Positions 61,690 to 64,000 of a DNA stretch of 64,000 nucleotides are shown here, piece after piece. Position numbers and translations under genes: made by a program. The notes beneath the pieces are model-generated. The model ran no database searches. It was not told where the DNA came from and saw nothing but the letters and a program-made list of their open reading frames with translations. The DNA is taken from positions 558,001-622,000 of the forward strand of contig OZ239148.1 in the NCBI GenBank assembly GCA_965194655.1, in the 5' to 3' direction. The first letter of the stretch is position 1. Each line of letters starts with the position of its first letter. This DNA is from Hahnella lacustris (lineage in GTDB: Bacteria > Pseudomonadota > Gammaproteobacteria > Burkholderiales > Burkholderiaceae_A).

Positions 61690-62310
61690 GTGCAGCCTCT
61701 TGAGGAACACGGCTCCAAGATGGACGAGGTCTATCGCTGGACCCGGCACGTCTACGACTGGACGCGACCGTTTTTTCTCTTCGGTCGCGATCGACTGGTG
61801 GACCAGGTCAATCCCCCTGAGGGTGGGACTGTGTGTGAAATGGGATGTGGAACCGCACACAACCTGCTGCGCTTGGCGCGACGTCGGCCCGATCTGGCCC
61901 TCATCGGAGTGGATGCCTCAGAGGCCATGCTTGAAGTGGCGCGCAAGAAGGTGGACCGCGCGGGTCTCTCTGCTCGAGTTCAGCTGGTGCACGGCTATGC
62001 AGAGGCCTATCAGCCTGAAGGACCCTTCGATCTTGTCTTGTTCCCGTATTCGTTGTCGATGATGCCGCAGCCGGACTTGGCCATTCAAAATGCCAGTCGC
62101 TGGCTGAGCCCCAACGGCCAATTGGCGGTGGTGGATTTTGGTGACCTCTCCGGCTGGCCTTGGGTCTTGCGGCGACCTGTCATGCGATTCCTGAATCGGT
62201 TCGAGGTCTTTCCTCGGCCTGAGCTCTTTGCGCCGGGGGCCAACGGACTTCGCGTGGACGCAGACTGGAGATTGGGGCGCTACTGTGTGGATGCTCGGCT
62301 GCGTCGCTGA
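61690..62310 (+). CDS. btaB: SAM-dependent N-methyltransferase, BtaB-type
   Basis: 206 residues from a GTG start; an ATG at 61720 (MDEVYRWTRHVYD) is a plausible alternative. TVCEMGCGTAHNLLRLARRRPD is the class I SAM motif, and MDEVYRWTRHVYDWTRPFFLFGRDRL resembles the BtaB N-terminus. It adds three methyl groups to DGHS to yield DGTS. Position immediately after btaA gives the two-gene pathway; both enzymes are soluble or peripheral on the inner membrane. The identity rests on similarity and the partner gene. Confidence 0.85.
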   Translation: MQPLEEHGSKMDEVYRWTRHVYDWTRPFFLFGRDRLVDQVNPPEGGTVCEMGCGTAHNLLRLARRRPDLALIGVDASEAMLEVARKKVDRAGLSARVQLVHGYAEAYQPEGPFDLVLFPYSLSMMPQPDLAIQNASRWLSPNGQLAVVDFGDLSGWPWVLRRPVMRFLNRFEVFPRPELFAPGANGLRVDADWRLGRYCVDARLRR

Positions 62311-62331
62311 GGCGCTGGTGTGCCAAGCCCG

Positions 62332-63501
62332 TTAGAGGTCAGCGATGACTCTTGCTGCTCTGGCGATGACCCATTCTTCTTGAGTGGGAATCACCATGAC
62401 GGTCGTCCTCGATAGCTCAGTCGAAATCACCTGCGCATGGACCTGATTGAGGTGATGGTCGACCTCGATTCCCATCCAGCCCATTCGCTCACACACTCGG
62501 GCTCGAACCAAGCTCGAGTGCTCGCCGATGCCGCCACAAAAGATGAGTGCGTCGATACCTCCCATGGCAGCAGCCATGGCACCCACTTCTCGTTGGACCC
62601 GGAACACAAAGTAGTCAATGGCCCGTTGCGCCTCAGGCGTATCAGAGGCTTCGAGGCTGCGCATGTCATTGGAGAGGCCACCCGACAGACCGAGGAGGCC
62701 CGATTCGCTGTAGAGCGTGTGACGAATCTGCTCCGAAGTGAGCCCCTCTTGATCCAGCATGAAAAGAAGGACACCGGGATCAATCTGCCCGCATCGGGTT
62801 CCCATCGGCAGACCATCTAAGGCGGAAAATCCCATGGTGGAGGCGACCGATCGACCATTGGAGATGCCGCACATGGAGGCGCCATTTCCGAGGTGAGCCA
62901 CGACGACCCGACCCTCTGCGAGACGAGGTGCAATCTGACGTAAATGTCCGCTGACATAGTCATAACTCAGACCGTGAAAGCCGTATCGACGCACACCCTT
63001 CTCGAAGTAGCGATAGGGAAGGGCAAAACTGTCATTGACGAAGGGGTGGCCCCGGTGAAAGGCGGTGTCGAAGCACGCCACCTGAGGGACCTCACCGAAT
63101 GTCGCCATAGCGGTCCGAATGCCCGCAAGGTTGTGCGGTTGGTGAAGAGGGGCAAAAGGCTCCAGCGTAGCTAAGTACTCCATGACCTCTGGCGTGATGC
63201 GCTTGGGCTCGGTAAAGCGGTCTCCACCATGGACCACTCGATGCCCGATGGCAGCCAGAGTTAATTGAGGAAAAGCCAAGCTCAGTCCCTCAAGAATGGC
63301 CTTGAGGGCATCCCCGTGTGAGCGGATCTGGGTGGAGGGAATCTCGATTGCGGAGCCATCCGATCTGCGAAGCTGGAGGCTGCCTTGAGGGCCGATGCGA
63401 TCCGCCTGGCCCGTGAGTAAGGGGGTCTCGCCCTCCGTCCCAAAGAGAGCAACCTTCAGGGAGGAGGAACCTGCATTGAGCGTGAGGACCGCCTTGGTCA
63501 T
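62332..63501 (-). CDS. ackA: Acetate kinase
   Basis: 389 residues. AVLTLNAGSSSLKVALF, AIGHRVVHGG, VVAHLGNGASMCGI and DALIFCGGIGEHSSLVR are the acetokinase signatures (ATP-binding DAGSS-like motif and catalytic residues). It interconverts acetyl phosphate and acetate with ATP. Its ATG overlaps the fabI stop as ATGA, so it is co-translated with fabI. pta is not in the window. It is convergent with btaB, 21 bases apart. Confidence 0.95.
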   Translation of the reverse strand: MTKAVLTLNAGSSSLKVALFGTEGETPLLTGQADRIGPQGSLQLRRSDGSAIEIPSTQIRSHGDALKAILEGLSLAFPQLTLAAIGHRVVHGGDRFTEPKRITPEVMEYLATLEPFAPLHQPHNLAGIRTAMATFGEVPQVACFDTAFHRGHPFVNDSFALPYRYFEKGVRRYGFHGLSYDYVSGHLRQIAPRLAEGRVVVAHLGNGASMCGISNGRSVASTMGFSALDGLPMGTRCGQIDPGVLLFMLDQEGLTSEQIRHTLYSESGLLGLSGGLSNDMRSLEASDTPEAQRAIDYFVFRVQREVGAMAAAMGGIDALIFCGGIGEHSSLVRARVCERMGWMGIEVDHHLNQVHAQVISTELSRTTVMVIPTQEEWVIARAARVIADL

Positions 63502-64000
63502 GCGATGTTGTGCAGCCCCGCGTCCACGTAAATCGTGTCGCCGGTCATACCCGATGCGGCCGGACCGACGAGGAAGGACACCACTCGGCCCACTTCTGCA
63601 ATGTCGACGAGTCGGTGCTCTGGCGTGCGGTCGACCGCCATCTGGACCAGTTCGTCGAAATGGTCAATCCCGCTTGCCGCTCGGGTCTTGAGCGGGCCAG
63701 GTGAAACGGCGTAGACCCGAATGCCCGCCGGTCCGAGCTCGTTGGCCATATAGCGCACGGTCGATTCGAGGGCGGCCTTGACTGGGCCCATCAGGTTGTA
63801 ATTGTGAACCACCTTGTCTGCGCCGTAGTAGCTCATGGTCACCAGGGCACCGCCCCTTCGAAGCAGCTTCTCGGCGTGGTGGGCGACCTCGATGAATGAA
63901 TGGCAGGAGACCTGCATGGCCAGCAGGAACCCGTCACGAGAGCAGTCCACGATCCGACCGTGGAGATCGTCCTTTGGCGCAAATGCGATGGAGTGAATGA
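63498..64000 (-). CDS. fabI: Enoyl-ACP reductase FabI, 5' part beyond the window
   Basis: Open to the right edge; about 167 C-terminal residues are seen. HSIAFAPK, followed by the catalytic Y-x6-K in YNLMGPVK and ALESTVRYMANELGP, identify FabI. VSPGPLKTRAASGI is the substrate-loop segment. The enzyme completes fatty-acid elongation with NADH. It overlaps ackA by four bases. Confidence 0.92.
   Translation of the reverse strand, partial: IHSIAFAPKDDLHGRIVDCSRDGFLLAMQVSCHSFIEVAHHAEKLLRRGGALVTMSYYGADKVVHNYNLMGPVKAALESTVRYMANELGPAGIRVYAVSPGPLKTRAASGIDHFDELVQMAVDRTPEHRLVDIAEVGRVVSFLVGPAASGMTGDTIYVDAGLHNIA

Noticed and set aside
55397..62310. Genomic island inserted at tRNA-Thr
   Set aside because: The genes after the tRNA look accessory, but I find no integrase and no repeat of the tRNA 3' end downstream.

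Overview
The window (about 58-60% G+C by eye, dense coding, few gaps) looks like a chromosomal segment of a betaproteobacterium, most likely order Burkholderiales. The evidence is the mix of recognisable genes: a BPSS1780-type membrane protein, a stand-alone heptose-7-P kinase (not the HldE fusion), a HemJ-type protein, APH-like ThrB, the leuS-lptE-holA-proA string, and pepA-holC-valS divergent from lptFG. I cannot name the genus. I see no insertion sequence, prophage, CRISPR array or rRNA gene.

Layout. 1-4577: lipopolysaccharide (LPS) core/heptose cluster, with a truncated O-antigen ligase (-) divergent from four tightly coupled (+) genes (GT2, GT9, GT4, heptose-7-P kinase). 4629-8698: ComEA-like protein, ubiA, proC, murJ, rpsT. 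8710-16612: minus-strand block yggS-like, THUMP methyltransferase, hemJ, proA, holA, lptE, leuS. 16645-24570: uvrD, BPSS1780 protein and thrB, a beta-hydroxyacid dehydrogenase, alaS and a TusA-like protein. 24571-24811: no gene, but several hairpins ending in a strong terminator. 24812-33233: valS, holC, pepA (-) divergent from lptF, lptG (+), then a ferredoxin-type reductase. 33196-41688 (-): a double-length UvrA, a His-rich small protein, a quinone oxidoreductase and glnS. 41728-51950: polA, a Tat-exported dienelactone hydrolase-like protein, PhoX phosphatase, ZIP transporter, rpmG-rpmB, radC, fkpB-type isomerase, ispH, a 2OG-Fe(II) oxygenase.

52074-62310 is the accessory-looking part. It starts with a regulator-redox module: ribbon-helix-helix protein, cytochrome c, glyoxalase, Tat-exported small subunit and GMC flavoprotein. 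After tRNA-Thr(CGT) come a lipoprotein, a PgaC-like membrane glycan synthase and a probable outer-membrane barrel, facing a c-di-GMP pair (GGDEF cyclase and PAS-HD-GYP phosphodiesterase). Next is btaA-btaB for betaine-lipid synthesis, preceded by an almost perfect Pho box. 62332-64000: ackA and the 3' part of fabI (-).

Themes. Envelope biogenesis is spread through the window (LPS core, LptE/F/G, MurJ). PhoX and a Pho-box-preceded btaAB suggest adaptation to phosphate scarcity. Genes are very tightly packed: many ATGA/TTGA/GTGA start-stop overlaps, and several convergent pairs share stop codons. Several housekeeping genes have a -10-like hexamer only 5-10 nt before the start codon and no usable Shine-Dalgarno, suggesting leaderless or nearly leaderless transcripts. 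The most unusual gene is the 1818-residue UvrA, two complete UvrA units in one chain.
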